Source of the DNA: Photobacterium indicum
GTDB taxonomy: Bacteria > Pseudomonadota > Gammaproteobacteria > Enterobacterales > Vibrionaceae
Reading direction: 5' to 3'
DNA: 64,000 bases
NCBI RefSeq assembly: GCF_003026215.1
Contig: NZ_PYOC01000001.1
Coordinates: 868,001-932,000 of the forward strand
This document shows positions 34,365 through 43,691 of this stretch, piece by piece; the stretch's first letter is position 1, and every line of letters starts with the position of its first letter. A program made the translations under genes and the position numbers. The notes below the pieces were generated by a model, which saw only the letters and a program-made list of their open reading frames with translations, was not told the origin of the DNA and made no database searches.

Positions 34365-35576
34365 ATGGGCAAGGGAGACTCGGCATTTATCAGAAAGGCG
34401 ATCAGTGGAAGTCTATTGAGTATGTGTTGCTTGGTAGGCGCTTTCAGTATTCATGCAAGCGAGATCACACCATACGTCGTCGGGGGAACTGATGTACCTG
34501 TAGGCGAGCAAAATTGGATGGCGACAATACGGGTAAGCGAACTGAATGACATGCCGATTTGTGGTGCAACGGTCATTAATGAAAATTGGATTTTGACTGC
34601 TGCGCATTGTGTTGTGATGAGTTCAGGCTCTTCTATTGATGCTGGAAGTTATTTCGTATTAAAACCGAGTCGAATCAGTATTTCTGCTGGTATTAATGAT
34701 TTAACCCTGACGGATATAGAACATTTTTATTCGGTTTCACATGTTGTTGTGCATCCTGACTACACCCCCTTCGCGTTTCATGACACTAGCTATGAGTCAG
34801 ACGGTACTAAAGTGACTGAATTGGTGCATACCGCATTGGATAGTGACTTAGCCTTGCTAAGAGTTAACCGTGTATTTAGTGATATAACACCAGTAGAACT
34901 TGCTAATGCGCCGAGTGCTGACGAAATTGACGCAAGATTAAGTGCACAATGGCAAGAGCATTCTCGTCCTAACAATATCAAAGTTTCTGGTTGGGGAGCC
35001 ACAAACTCAGAAGGGACAGAGCAGTCCAACGTACTTAAAGAAACAACATTATCTTTTTTACCCATGTACGAATGTTATGAACGTTTAGAAAATGGTAACG
35101 ATACGCCTTTTATTATTGACACCCCTTTTAATAAAACGAAAGTATGTACTTTGCCGTCCGAATTATTAGAGGTTGGTGGCTCTGTTGGTAATGACTCATG
35201 TAAAGGTGACAGTGGTGGACCACTAAGGGCGTTAAACAGTAATAATGCGTGGGTTCAGCATGGTATTGTGAGTGGTTCACCTGTTGGTTCGCCGGTGTGT
35301 GGCTCGATCAATCGTCCTACCTTTTACACCCGAGTGGGTACTTATTTTGATTGGATTCAATCTTATATGGGCACTGTACCAAACGATTCTATTCAAGAGC
35401 CTAATTTTATTAAAGACAGTCGAAAGCAATGCCTTAATGGGGTCGATTCTATTTCGCCAAATAATTGTAATTTGATTGAACATGAAGATAACGGTGGAAC
35501 GTCATCATGGTTAAGTTTACTGTTGTTAGCGTTAATTACAGCCTTTAGACGTAACGCCAATAGGGTTAAATGCTAA
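34365..35576 (+). CDS. secreted trypsin-like serine protease with GlyGly-CTERM tail
   Basis: A 403-residue S1 protease. A signal peptide (SGSLLSMCCLVGAFSIHA) is followed by the activation site YVVGGTDV. The triad is His in WILTAAHC, Asp in DSDLALLRV and Ser in CKGDSGGPL. The C-terminus is DNGGTSSWLSLLLLALITAFRRN, a Gly-Gly/Ser motif, a membrane helix and arginines: the GlyGly-CTERM signal processed by rhombosortase and exported by type II secretion in Vibrio and relatives. An AAGGAAAG ribosome-binding site sets the start at 34365. Confidence 0.92.
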   Translation: MGKGDSAFIRKAISGSLLSMCCLVGAFSIHASEITPYVVGGTDVPVGEQNWMATIRVSELNDMPICGATVINENWILTAAHCVVMSSGSSIDAGSYFVLKPSRISISAGINDLTLTDIEHFYSVSHVVVHPDYTPFAFHDTSYESDGTKVTELVHTALDSDLALLRVNRVFSDITPVELANAPSADEIDARLSAQWQEHSRPNNIKVSGWGATNSEGTEQSNVLKETTLSFLPMYECYERLENGNDTPFIIDTPFNKTKVCTLPSELLEVGGSVGNDSCKGDSGGPLRALNSNNAWVQHGIVSGSPVGSPVCGSINRPTFYTRVGTYFDWIQSYMGTVPNDSIQEPNFIKDSRKQCLNGVDSISPNNCNLIEHEDNGGTSSWLSLLLLALITAFRRNANRVKC

Positions 35577-35600
35577 ATTAAGCAGAAGTCACATTAAATA

Positions 35601-35656
35601 AAAAGCCACCATAACTGTTCGGTAGGAAAACCCAATACAATCGGTGGCTTTTATAT
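35601..35656. terminator. bidirectional terminator between protease and codA
   Basis: The 10-bp perfect stem AAAAGCCACC / GGTGGCTTTT with a 32-base loop lies between convergent genes. Confidence 0.8.
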
Positions 35657-35672
35657 TCTTTAGTAGTAAAAA

Positions 35673-36962
35673 CTAGCGACGGAAAGTCACACTTTCAGTT
35701 TCTTCTAGATTAATACTTGTTACTGCTGGTTGTGTTTCTGCCAGTATTTTGCCATGTCGAATTGAGTAACGAACAGGTACTTGGCGACGAACAGCATCAA
35801 AACCATTCTCTGCAGGTAGAATAAGTAAGCTAGCAGCTTTACCTTCATCGAGTCCGTAGGTATCAAGAATGTTTAATGTACGCGCTGATTTAGTACTAAT
35901 CAGATCGAGTGAATTATTTATTTGATCGTAGCCCATTACTTGGCACACATGCAGACCCATATGTAAAACTTGCAGCATGTTAGCAGTGCCTAAAGGATAC
36001 CAAGGGTCAAAGACATCATCGTGACCAAAACAAACATTAATATCAGCGGCTAGCATTTCTTTAACGCGTGTAATACCACGGCGTTTTGGGTAATCATCAA
36101 AACGGCCTTGAAGATGAATATTCACCAATGGGTTAGCCACAAAGTTAATACCAGACATCTTCAATAGGCGAAACAAGCGAGAAGCATAAGCACCATTGTA
36201 TGAGTGCATCGCCGTTGTATGACTTGCCGTTACTTTATCGCCCATATCAAACTTATGCGCCAATGCAGCAACAGTTTCGACAAAGCGTGATTGTTCGTCA
36301 TCAATTTCGTCACAATGCACGTCGATCAAACGGTCATATTTACGGGCAAGCTCAAACACATAATGCAGAGATTCAATACCGTATTCACGGGTAAATTCGA
36401 AGTGGGGAATTGCACCAATAACATCGGCACCTAGCTTTACTGCTTCTTCCAGTAACTCTTTACCGTTAGGGTAAGAAAGAATACCTTCTTGCGGGAAAGC
36501 AACAATTTGAATATCAACCCATTGTTTCATCTCTTCTTTTACTTCAAGCATGGCTTTTAGTGCAATAAGAGTCGGATCTGAAACATCAATATGCGTACGA
36601 ACATGTTGTACACCATTGGCGATTTGCCATTTTAGCGTTTGCTTGGCGCGCGTTTTAACATCTTCAATAGAAAGCAGTGATTTACGCTCAGACCAGCGCT
36701 CGATACCTTCAAATAAAGTACCTGAGATATTCCAGCTGGGCTCGCCTGCTGTTTGTGTTGTATCTAAATGGATATGAGGTTCACAGAAAGGCGGCACGGC
36801 AAGGCCACCTTCACCATCAACAATGGCACTGTCGGCATTAACGGTTAGTTCGTTATCCATTGATGTGATTGTCTTAAAACGTCCATTTTCAATCAGAATT
36901 TGATGCAGGCCTTCCGTGCCTTGTAATGTGATGTTTTTAATTAGCATATTCGAAGATTGCAT
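35673..36962 (-). CDS. codA: cytosine deaminase
   Basis: A 429-residue amidohydrolase with the metal-binding [13 protein letters not shown], the conserved [42 protein letters not shown] and the catalytic [13 protein letters not shown]. These match E. coli CodA, which converts cytosine to uracil and ammonia. The gene follows codB with a 53-base gap on the minus strand, giving the usual codBA operon. The length is as expected (about 427). Confidence 0.95.
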   Translation of the reverse strand: MQSSNMLIKNITLQGTEGLHQILIENGRFKTITSMDNELTVNADSAIVDGEGGLAVPPFCEPHIHLDTTQTAGEPSWNISGTLFEGIERWSERKSLLSIEDVKTRAKQTLKWQIANGVQHVRTHIDVSDPTLIALKAMLEVKEEMKQWVDIQIVAFPQEGILSYPNGKELLEEAVKLGADVIGAIPHFEFTREYGIESLHYVFELARKYDRLIDVHCDEIDDEQSRFVETVAALAHKFDMGDKVTASHTTAMHSYNGAYASRLFRLLKMSGINFVANPLVNIHLQGRFDDYPKRRGITRVKEMLAADINVCFGHDDVFDPWYPLGTANMLQVLHMGLHVCQVMGYDQINNSLDLISTKSARTLNILDTYGLDEGKAASLLILPAENGFDAVRRQVPVRYSIRHGKILAETQPAVTSINLEETESVTFRR

Positions 36963-37015
36963 CTTGTTATCCTTATGCGTTTCTCTGACGTTTATAAATA
37001 CTTCTGATAATCTAT

Positions 37016-38257
37016 TTAAGCTTGTTCTGGTGCTGTTTCAGCAACACGGTTTAAAAGCGGATTCAGAATCAGGTAGCTGATAGCACCACCTAAAACCGCA
37101 TTTATAGGTACGATTCCTGGTAAGTAGTGACCTGCTGCAATACCAATTGCCACACCCGCAATAGCAGCCCAGTTTACTGTTTTAAATTCAGCATTCGCAA
37201 AATCTTTGTAACGATGACGGTTTTTCAAGAAATCTGCAATAATAATGCCGCCAATCGGTGGAATTGCCGCTGATAGGAATGTTAACCAACCAACAAAGTT
37301 ATTGTATAACCAAAGTGCACATAGTGTACCGACTACACCATTAATCATCGATAAGTACTTACTTGGCAGCCCTGTAATGTTAGAAAAACCTAAACCTGAT
37401 GCGTAAAGTGCATTGTCATTGGTTGTCCAGATATTCAACCCAAGAACAATGATGGCAGGAATAAGAAGACCTTGTGCAATCATAACTTCTGAAATATCAG
37501 ACTGGCCCGTTGCAGCAGCGCCAGCAGCACCGAATAAAAACATTAATGAGTTGCCCACAAAGAAAGCAGCCATAGTGACGAAAACTGCGCTTCTTGGTTT
37601 CTTGCCAAATCGAACAAAGTCAGCTGTTAATGTACCGGCTGAAATGAATGAGCCCACCACTAAAACTAATGCTGTTGAAAACTCCATCGGTTCTGCTGGT
37701 GTAACGGCTCTTAATCCATCGATGCCGCCCACACTATTGACCGCTTCATTGACAGAGTAACCGCCTAGAATAGCGATAGCAGGAACAGCAATTGCTGAAA
37801 GAATCATTAGGGCAGAGATGCCGAAGTAAACAGTGGCGGTCATTAGAAGACCAGAAACGAGGATGAGGATGTTGGTGTCAATGCCAGTGGCTTTATGAAC
37901 GGGGATAGAAAACATTGCGACGCCAACACCAAACCAACCAACTTGTGTGCCGCCGAGAATGAGTGAAGGAAGCCAAGAGCCTTTAGAACCAAAGGAGAAT
38001 CGAGCGAGAAGGTGAGTAGATAAACCGGATGAAGCGCCAATATAACCGAGACAGGAAGTGTATATACCGAGAATTAAATTACCAATAAGAACAGCGAGGA
38101 GGAAATCATCAAAGGAGAGACCAGTACCGAGTGTCCCACCTGTCCACATACTGGCAGAAAAGAACGTTAATCCCAGCATCACCATGGTAAGCGACGCAAC
38201 GCCTTTTCTTGCTGAGTTAGGAACCGGACCCAGACTATAGTTATTATCGCTAGCCAT
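37016..38257 (-). CDS. codB: cytosine permease
   Basis: A 413-residue membrane protein of the NCS1 family with twelve hydrophobic helices. It has [19 protein letters not shown] near the N-terminus, the [34 protein letters not shown] stretch (seen in segments) and [15 protein letters not shown]. It imports cytosine with protons. It is the first gene of codBA. Confidence 0.94.
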   Translation of the reverse strand: MASDNNYSLGPVPNSARKGVASLTMVMLGLTFFSASMWTGGTLGTGLSFDDFLLAVLIGNLILGIYTSCLGYIGASSGLSTHLLARFSFGSKGSWLPSLILGGTQVGWFGVGVAMFSIPVHKATGIDTNILILVSGLLMTATVYFGISALMILSAIAVPAIAILGGYSVNEAVNSVGGIDGLRAVTPAEPMEFSTALVLVVGSFISAGTLTADFVRFGKKPRSAVFVTMAAFFVGNSLMFLFGAAGAAATGQSDISEVMIAQGLLIPAIIVLGLNIWTTNDNALYASGLGFSNITGLPSKYLSMINGVVGTLCALWLYNNFVGWLTFLSAAIPPIGGIIIADFLKNRHRYKDFANAEFKTVNWAAIAGVAIGIAAGHYLPGIVPINAVLGGAISYLILNPLLNRVAETAPEQA

Positions 38258-38277
38258 TTTATACCTCTGCTAAGTAG

Positions 38278-38305
38278 TTTTCGTAAATATACCCAATTAC
38301 GAAAA
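38278..38305 (-). promoter_or_regulatory. palindrome upstream of codB (possible operator)
   Basis: TTTTCGTAA and TTACGAAAA form a perfect 9-bp inverted repeat separated by 10 bases, about 20 bases before the codB start codon. The TTTTCGT arm resembles half of a PurR operator, but the spacing is not that of a standard 16-bp PurR site. The protein bound is unknown. Confidence 0.5.
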
Positions 38306-39000
38306 TAAAAAGTCAATATTATAGGTGTTGCATACATTGTGAAAATTAAGCGATCACAATATGCATTGTTATTCTTGCTACCTTAATATAGGCAAACGGC
38401 GCGTATTGTAGTGGCTAAAATAATGCTGTCAATCTAAGTTTTGTACTTTAGGTGGGGTTTAAGCTTTGTTGTGAATATTAAGTCAATATAAACAATGTAT
38501 TATGATTTTTATTTTTATTATTTATTTCCCATGAAAACGATTGCTTGTGAGAGTTTAGGGGCCGTAAGTTGATTATTTTATGTCAATATGAGCATTTAGT
38601 GGAATAGTTGTGATTTTCCCGTTTTTTGCTTAATCATTGCTGAATAAACACTGTTCAAATAGCATAAGTAAAAAAAACTGTGCATAAGTTTTTAAATGTT
38701 CTAAGAAACAAACAGGCTTACACGTTTTGTTTAATAATTATGTTTTTAATACAAAAATAATAAGAAAATGACAAAATAAATAAAGAGAATAACAATAGTT
38801 GTAATGGTGTGGGTAACTCTGAGTTATTACGTTATCCACAGAAGTTGTGTATAACTCTGTGGGAAATCCTGCAAGGCTAGAAATGATGCTGGCTCTGACA
38901 ATGTCAATACATTAAAAGTGAAATAGATATGAAATAATAGTAATTTTGATTTAGTTCAATTCTTGGTAACTATGAGTAAAGTTACGTCATTTATTTAGAC
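38306..39000. other. AT-rich intergenic region with three DnaA boxes
   Basis: Almost 700 bases without a gene. It has TTATCCACA at 38832-38840, and on the other strand TTATACACA at 38846-38854 and TTATGCACA at 38679-38687; all three fit the DnaA box TTATNCACA. A very AT-rich stretch lies at 38710-38790. No replication initiator gene is nearby, so it is not a recognised origin. It could be a DnaA-titrating or DnaA-regulated site. Confidence 0.6.
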
Positions 39001-39993
39001 CTATAGCCATTTTTTTTCAAGCCAATTTCCAAATTCTAATAGCGTTTTGTGACTGTCACTAAAATGAATCATTAGTGTTCCTATTACGGATGTGATTGAT
39101 TTTGTTTGATAAGGGTATCCGATAATCACTTTAGAGAAGTGCGCTAGAAGAGGCTCAAATAGAGAGGGGGCCTTAAAGCGAACATACTGGATTGTTCCTT
39201 TAATCACAGTGATATCTAGTTCAACTTTCCCCCATGAGAAGTGCCCAATTAATTGGCGGTTAAATTCAGGTGATTGACCATAATTCCAATCCCAGCTTGA
39301 TATCACATGAAGTTTTTTACCCAGACCAGGCAAATTAGGCAATGGGTTAATATTAAGTCTTTGACCTTTAGTTGAGACATTAAGGTGCTTACAGCATGCA
39401 TTCATTAATGCTTGCTCTATGGTTTCATGATTAATAAACGGTTTTGAGTCTGATAAATTGCCATATTTTTGTAGCAGTCTATACGGATCTGATTCTTCAT
39501 ATTGTCGATTAGTAAAAAACTCAACCACAGAGATATCTGTGTTTACCCGAATAGTGCAATGTTGAAGGAATTTGTTATCAACAATTGTATCAACACTATT
39601 TGATATCTTCTTTTCTGAAATAATGATTTCGTTCTTATTGTTGACCCGACCGATTAGTTTTAATTGCTCAAGAAATAATGTGAGTATTGTATTTACCGTG
39701 GTTGAGTTAATCGCTAATTGATTACCCATGATGGAAAAATTTGAGTGGTCTGGATCTTGGTATACGGCACCACCATAAGTTTGTCGCCGAACAATACTTA
39801 AGTTGCTCTTATGTACGTTTTGAGTATTACAAACGAGCCATGGATTTTGGTCTTTACCTATATTGATTGATGGGCGGTCTCGCCATATCAGTAAAATAGC
39901 TTGATTTTTCTTGAGAGAATTAAACAACACATCTTCAACCGCTTGGTTAAACCAAGGATTGGTCGATAATGATAGGTAAGTCTGCAATTCCAT
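39001..39993 (-). CDS. LplA-like lipoate-protein ligase paralogue with altered motifs
   Basis: A 330-residue protein with the LplA order: TNPWFNQAVEDVLFNSL, LLIWRDRPSINIGKDQNPW, then RRQTYGGAVYQDPDHSNFS, then EKKISNSVDT. In active LplA the middle motif reads RR.SGGGAV.HD.GN and the last reads KKVSGSA. Here the glycine loop and HD.GN are changed, but the catalytic lysine in EKKIS is kept. It also has a C-terminal accessory domain (SSWDWNYGQSPEFN). It may use a different acyl substrate or be inactive. It is a single gene. Confidence 0.72.
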   Translation of the reverse strand: MELQTYLSLSTNPWFNQAVEDVLFNSLKKNQAILLIWRDRPSINIGKDQNPWLVCNTQNVHKSNLSIVRRQTYGGAVYQDPDHSNFSIMGNQLAINSTTVNTILTLFLEQLKLIGRVNNKNEIIISEKKISNSVDTIVDNKFLQHCTIRVNTDISVVEFFTNRQYEESDPYRLLQKYGNLSDSKPFINHETIEQALMNACCKHLNVSTKGQRLNINPLPNLPGLGKKLHVISSWDWNYGQSPEFNRQLIGHFSWGKVELDITVIKGTIQYVRFKAPSLFEPLLAHFSKVIIGYPYQTKSITSVIGTLMIHFSDSHKTLLEFGNWLEKKWL

Positions 39994-40159
39994 TATCAGT
40001 GTCCAGTAATCAATACAGTGAGCGGATTGTACGCATAGGTGTGTATGTTTGAAACATATTTTTATACATAAATTAAATGGTTATGCTTGATGCTGTTTTT
40101 AGACTATGTCGTAAGTGTCTGAGAATGAAGACGGTGAAATAGCACAGACCCGAATGAAC

Positions 40160-40652
40160 TTTGTCAAAATCATATTTTCCGCGCAATTATGGGGTTTTAT
40201 TTAGCTCTTGCGCAAACAGCTGTTACACAGCATTTAGCAACATTTAAAGAGTGGCCACCTGTAACCCCAGCAGAACAAATTGATGGTGTAGGTAATTAGA
40301 CTGATTCAATATGGCTGGTGACAGCCGTGACCGTGATGTTTTCGATTATCTTGTTCCTGAGCTAGAGAAACGTGATTTAGCTTTTTTACATATTGGCATT
40401 TTCGATGATGCTATGGAGTTTGACTATTTAGGTGGTCGAGCTTCAAGTTATGTTCGCAGCATTTATAGCAAGACGTTAGTGGGGGTCGGCAGTTTTACCG
40501 CTGAAACAGGTAGTAAAGCAATTTCGGATGATAAATTTGATCTGCTTGCGATTGGTCGACCATTTATTGCCAACCCTGATTATGTAGAGCGTGTTTGTGA
40601 TGGGAAAGAGTTAGTTGAATATTCAGATGAGATGTTGACGAGTCTGATATAA
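40160..40652 (+). pseudogene. broken Old Yellow Enzyme (NemA-like) gene
   Basis: The open frame at 40311-40652 encodes only the C-terminal 113 residues of an alkene reductase: LVPELEKRDLAFLHIGIFDDAM, VGVGSFTAETGSKAI, FDLLAIGRPFIANPDYVERV. Upstream, short pieces of the same family remain in other frames (FSAQLW near 40178 and a block near 40230) with stops between them and most of the barrel deleted. It lies next to the island boundary. Confidence 0.75.
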
Positions 40653-40716
40653 TCCTGAGTATTAGTTTGTTGTTGATAGCGATAAAGAAAAATAGGGTTT
40701 TGATAAGGTCAGATAC

Positions 40717-40745
40717 AAAAAAGCCGCTCAATGAGCGGCTTCGTT
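40717..40745 (-). terminator. terminator of the tRNA transcript
   Basis: The 10-bp stem AAGCCGCTCA / TGAGCGGCTT lies just downstream, on the minus strand, of the tRNA 3' end and is followed there by a T-run (TTTTTTGTATC). Confidence 0.85.
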
Positions 40746-40751
40746 GTTGTT

Positions 40752-40787
40752 TGGAGCGTGCAGCGGGAATCGAACCCGCTGCAGAGG
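40752..40787 (-). other. 3' fragment of a tRNA gene (probably tRNA-Gly): island attachment site
   Basis: On the minus strand the sequence reads GCGGGTTCGATTCCCGC, a complete T-arm, then TGCACGCTCCA, an acceptor strand with encoded CCA. U before CCA is the usual tRNA-Gly discriminator. The bases expected for the anticodon and D arms are absent: upstream sequence (above 40790) is not tRNA. A terminator follows on the tRNA side. This is the signature of an island inserted at a tRNA 3' end, with the intact tRNA expected at the other end of the island beyond the window. Confidence 0.78.
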
Positions 40788-41088
40788 TATTTTTACTTTT
40801 TATAGATCAAGGTTTTATCCAATAGCATCAATGTGATACAAATTTCATGGTCGCCTTATATCGTCTAGAGTAGCCTCTAAAAAGACCCCATTTTTACCGT
40901 ATTTTTACCGACATTAAAATTGTCATCCAGTTAGATACGAGCGGATATTGACGAAATAACTAATAGTACAGGCATCAGCAAACTGTTGAACCCTGAAATT
41001 TTGGGTATAAAGGTATCTATTCACCAACCACCTCCGTCTTTATATGTATGCTAAGCAAGTTCTTTTCCATATTTTTATAAGAATATCT

Positions 41089-41397
41089 TTAGTTATTTTT
41101 TACAAAACAATCAAAGAAGTTATTCAGTGTTTTCTTACTTTCAGCGTTCAATTTGTGATAATCAATAATAAAGGAAGCTAAGTTTTCATCATTACAATAG
41201 AAATAGCATAAAGGTACATCAAATGTTGATGCAATTTTACTCATCACCGCTATAGGCGGCTCATGGGTTGATGTTTCGTATTGAGATATATTTACTCCAG
41301 GTGTATTTGCTCCTGGGTGAATATGTGTCCCTAGTTCATTTTGCGTCAGATTGTTTTTTTCTCTAAGATTTTTTATCCTTCTTGCGTACACTTCCAT
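41089..41397 (-). CDS. Xre-family repressor of the island
   Basis: A 102-residue protein with an N-terminal HTH (RIKNLREKNNLTQNELGTHIH, then VNISQYETSTHEPPIAVMSKIASTFDVPL). The rest is a short helical tail. AAAAGGAAG before the ATG at 41397 fixes the start eight codons after the first Met of the frame. It is divergent from the excisionase-integrase genes, as phage and island repressors usually are, and probably controls their excision. Confidence 0.85.
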   Translation of the reverse strand: MEVYARRIKNLREKNNLTQNELGTHIHPGANTPGVNISQYETSTHEPPIAVMSKIASTFDVPLCYFYCNDENLASFIIDYHKLNAESKKTLNNFFDCFVKNN

Positions 41398-41785
41398 ATC
41401 ACTTCCTTTTAATACATCCACTATTAAGTATTACTTAATAACTATCATTAGATAATTATAGTAAATTTAATAAATTACAACAAAAAAGAATAGTGGTTAA
41501 TTTTGTTAATTATTCTGGTAGGCAGGATAAAATAAACTGCAATTTTGTTTTAGAGTAAAAAGTTATATTAAAAAAACTTATAAATTATCATGAGGGGGTT
41601 TTTATGTATTTCTGTTTTTTTGAAAAATAAGAAAGCTATAAAGGATGGTGCTTAACCATATTTAATTATATAACAATTAAATATATTATTTTTGGTTATA
41701 AGTAAATCATTACTAAGTTAACATTTGAACTTCGTGAAAACCATCCCTACATTTAAATCACACGAGATTTGTTGAGGAAATATAA
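41398..41785. other. AT-rich divergent control region between repressor and xis
   Basis: Nearly 400 bases without a gene, containing runs of A/T and direct TTAATTTTGTTAATTATT repeats near 41500. It should hold the promoters for the repressor and for xis-int. Confidence 0.45.
41424..41438. promoter_or_regulatory. palindrome next to repressor gene (candidate operator)
   Basis: TTAAGTA-T-TACTTAA is a perfect 7-bp inverted repeat around one central base, 27 bases upstream of the Xre repressor start. Its position suits autoregulation by that repressor. Confidence 0.55.
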
Positions 41786-41956
41786 ATGAGATGGGTTAGA
41801 GCATGTATTGTTTTTAAAGAAATAGGCATTACTAAATATTCATTAGATAAGTGGAGGTATAAAGCAGTTTTTATTGAAGGCGTACATTGGGTAAAAGCCC
41901 CTGATAGAAAAATTTATTACAATATGAAGGAGATTCAAACCTGGATTGAATCCTAA
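41786..41956 (+). CDS. excisionase-like DNA-binding protein
   Basis: A 56-residue protein reading MRWVRACIVFKEIGITKYSL, then EGVHWVKAPDRKIYYNMKEI, then QTWIES. It matches the small winged-helix excisionases (wv....a.e.tGys..ai..ki..G.w.egvhW..apdgri..n...i..Wi). A TGAGGA ribosome-binding site lies seven bases upstream. It directly precedes the integrase gene and should act with it in excision. It was too short for usual gene-length cut-offs. Confidence 0.85.
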   Translation: MRWVRACIVFKEIGITKYSLDKWRYKAVFIEGVHWVKAPDRKIYYNMKEIQTWIES

Positions 41957-42012
41957 TATGTGAAAAATTAATAAGTATAAACCCCAATACTTATAATTGT
42001 GAGAGGTGTCCT

Positions 42013-43212
42013 GTGTCTAAAAAATATACTGGGATTGTTCCCAATGAAAATTCAATATCAATGAACTTTACGTACCATTCAAAGTTGACGAAGCGTACAT
42101 TAAAGATGCGACCAACGGCTGCAAATCTTCTACGCGCATTTTTAATACGATGTGAAATCGTTGCAAGCATAGAGAAGGGAGAGTTTGATTTAGAAGAGTT
42201 TGATAGATCTAGGGATACAAATAAGATCCGAAAGGAAACAAAGAAAATTGAAACTGTTAAGTTTTATTTAAAACAGTTTATTTTCTTGGAGTCTCATAAG
42301 TTATCTCTAGCTGCAATTAGAGATTATACTTCGCGTGCTAACGGTTTATCAAAAGAGATTGGTGAATTACCTATTCGTAAATTAACCCCATCAAAGGTCA
42401 AGGAGTTGTTTTCCGGTAACTATAGTAAATTTAGTAATAAGTATAAAAATCATCATGTAACAGTTATCAGAGGGGCGATTAGAACTGCAAGGGAGTCTGG
42501 TGTAGATTTAAAATTTACAGAAGATGATTTCCCTTGTTATAAATTTACGGTTCCTGAACCTAATCCGATGGAATATAAAGATCTTGATAGCTTAATGGAG
42601 TTGACGGCTGAAGATGACTATATTATGCATTCGTTTATTTTTGCTAATCTTACCGGTGTTAGGCCTAGTGAGCTTGCTGGACTTGATAGGGGGAGCGTTG
42701 ATATCGAAAATGGTACTGTAACAATAGATAAAGCAATTACTTTAAAACGTAAATTTAAAGTGCCTAAAAGTAAAAGCTCTGAACGGACTATTTCTTTAAG
42801 TGAAACGGCACTGTTTCATGCAAAAATGATATTTGAGTACAGCCCAGAAGTTAAACCTTATGATATTGTTGTAATACAGAGAGATAACAACGAAGAAAAA
42901 ACAGTGTCTTTTAATCCATTGATTGTTAACTCAAATACGAATAAACATTTTCATGACTTAAGGAAACTTAATATGAAAATTAAGGATAAAATGACCAAGC
43001 TGGGTTTTCGATATATCCCTTTGTGTTTTGCTCGACATTCGTTTGCATCTAATGCTCTTTCTCTTGGAGCACCAGCATTTTCTGTTGCAAATGACATGGG
43101 GCATAGTAACCCTGCATTGCTTGAAAAACACTATGCAAAATTCATTTCTACCAAGCCATCTGCAGGTGTTATTGATGATTATTTCAGTAAGAAACGTAGA
43201 GGTAAAAAATAG
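42013..43212 (+). CDS. int: tyrosine-type site-specific integrase
   Basis: A 399-residue phage-type integrase. An N-terminal arm-binding region is followed by a SAM-like core-binding domain (residues about 75-175) and the catalytic domain: Arg near residue 217 in LTGVRPSELAGLD, HxxR near residue 340 in CFARHSFASNAL, and the Tyr nucleophile near residue 374 in LEKHYAKF. It starts with GTG after GAGAGG. Together with the tRNA 3' fragment 1.2 kb away and the excisionase, it marks an integrative island. Confidence 0.93.
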   Translation: MSKKYTGIVPNENSISMNFTYHSKLTKRTLKMRPTAANLLRAFLIRCEIVASIEKGEFDLEEFDRSRDTNKIRKETKKIETVKFYLKQFIFLESHKLSLAAIRDYTSRANGLSKEIGELPIRKLTPSKVKELFSGNYSKFSNKYKNHHVTVIRGAIRTARESGVDLKFTEDDFPCYKFTVPEPNPMEYKDLDSLMELTAEDDYIMHSFIFANLTGVRPSELAGLDRGSVDIENGTVTIDKAITLKRKFKVPKSKSSERTISLSETALFHAKMIFEYSPEVKPYDIVVIQRDNNEEKTVSFNPLIVNSNTNKHFHDLRKLNMKIKDKMTKLGFRYIPLCFARHSFASNALSLGAPAFSVANDMGHSNPALLEKHYAKFISTKPSAGVIDDYFSKKRRGKK

Positions 43213-43233
43213 TACTTTCTAATGGTTATTTTT

Positions 43234-43271
43234 AAAGCTGAAGATTTCGTATGATATCTTCAGCTTTTTTT
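43234..43271 (+). terminator. terminator of the integrase transcript
   Basis: The 12-bp perfect stem AAAGCTGAAGAT / ATCTTCAGCTTT with a 10-base loop ends in TTTTTTT, 22 bases after the integrase stop. Confidence 0.92.
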
Positions 43272-43691
43272 GTATCTTACTGCTCTTGGCTCTTTCATGC
43301 TGTTTACGGATAAATCTGTTATTAAAGGAAGTTAGTCTCAGTCACACCACTATACATGGTGATTAAGTTTTTAGTTTAGTTGAACCCTATCACAAAGCCA
43401 GCTCTTTCGTGATGTACAGTGACTTTTTTTTACGGGTCACTGCTTTGCAGCACGCTATCAAAATGAATTAACTTAAGCTTCGTTTTATCAAACCCCAAAG
43501 TTATTGATGTAAATTAGGAAATAAAGCTATTGACGAAAAGTAATAGATTATAGTAAGTTATATTTACGCGCTGGCGGCGTAGGATCTCCCTCAGATCAAA
43601 GTCACTTCAATCTAAATTTTCTATATGATTTGTTTCATTGTAAAGAGATGCATTAATAGTTAAGAGGGCAGTTGGTGCTGGAGATTTTACA
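43272..43691. other. intergenic region after the integrase
   Basis: Some 420 bases without a gene. A small hairpin-like repeat (CAGTGAC...GTCACTG) at about 43419-43443 surrounds a T-run. Otherwise nothing stands out. Confidence 0.4.

Noticed and set aside
38679-38854. Replication origin
   Set aside because: DnaA boxes and AT-richness are present, but there is no dnaA, rctB, rep or par gene nearby and no ordered 13-mers or iterons; reported only as a DnaA-box cluster.
40752-40840. Complete tRNA gene on the minus strand
   Set aside because: Only the T-arm and acceptor 3' strand are present; the D and anticodon arms cannot be found upstream.
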